Of a DNA stretch of 5,262 nucleotides, positions 5,190-5,262 are shown piece after piece. The first letter of the stretch is position 1; every line of letters starts with the position of its first letter. The notes under the pieces were generated by a model. The model saw nothing but the letters and a program-made list of their open reading frames with translations. It was not told where the DNA came from and did no database searches. The position numbers were made by a program, and so were the translations under genes. The stretch spans positions 7,720-12,981 of the forward strand of contig DCTX01000095.1 of NCBI GenBank assembly GCA_002329325.1, written 5' to 3'. The DNA is from Anaerolineales bacterium UBA1429 (lineage in GTDB: Bacteria; Chloroflexota; Anaerolineae; UBA1429).

Positions 5190-5262
5190 TCAGGAGCACT
5201 CGGCCCTCTGCGGTCTCTACTCTCAGGGCAAGTGTCCTGCTCGCACGGAGGGGCTATACCTC

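Larger units (their letters stand above)
5106..5262. repeat. imperfect tandem repeat tract, unit about 104 bp
   Basis: GCGGTCTCT opens two copies (5106 and 5210). Each is followed by a shared 18-mer, CCTGCTCGCACGGAGGGG (5134-5151 and 5236-5253), then by ATAC and a related end (TACTTC, TACCTC). The period is about 102-104 bp and the second copy runs off the window. No open reading frame or promoter is evident in this tract. It is probably part of a dispersed or tandem intergenic repeat. Confidence 0.65.

Noticed and set aside
5106..5262. CRISPR array
   Set aside because: Only two copies with a period over 100 bp, the core is 18 nt, and the intervening sequence itself is partly repeated. There are no cas genes in the window.

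Overview
This is a GC-rich bacterial window with GTG starts, tightly spaced genes and strong G/C third-position bias. It carries five protein-coding genes and no RNA genes, CRISPR array or recognisable transposase. Gene content and style suggest a high-GC environmental bacterium, possibly Chloroflexota or a similar soil/thermal lineage. That placement is an impression from gene families and repeat style, not a demonstrated assignment.

Layout. Positions 1-163 are a GC-rich leader with a terminator-like hairpin at the left edge and an inverted/direct repeat near 120-136. A two-gene forward operon follows: an L-fucose/L-arabinose isomerase-like protein (164-1618) and, 9 nt later, a PfkB/ribokinase-family sugar kinase (1628-2569). 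A strong hairpin at 2595-2624 separates this operon from a convergent creatininase-family metal hydrolase on the minus strand (2644-3435). An 83-bp divergent intergenic region (3436-3518) has a good minus-strand promoter and separates the hydrolase from a forward Gfo/Idh/MocA-family dehydrogenase (3519-4634). The right end holds a GxxExxY-family protein with a PD-(D/E)xK-type nuclease-like fold (4701-5087), then a palindromic, imperfectly tandem repeat tract that runs off the window.

How the genes may work together. Isomerase, sugar kinase, NAD(P)-dependent sugar/polyol dehydrogenase and creatininase-like hydrolase look like parts of one carbohydrate-catabolism locus. A Gfo-family dehydrogenase next to a creatininase-family hydrolase resembles the inositol route described in Thermotoga maritima, where an IolG-type dehydrogenase makes a keto-inositol and a creatininase-family enzyme (IolN) opens the ring. 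Whether this locus uses inositol, a deoxysugar or something else cannot be settled from the window, which contains no transporter, aldolase or regulator. The GxxExxY gene differs from its neighbours in codon use and is flanked by related repeats, so it looks like a separate accessory insertion.
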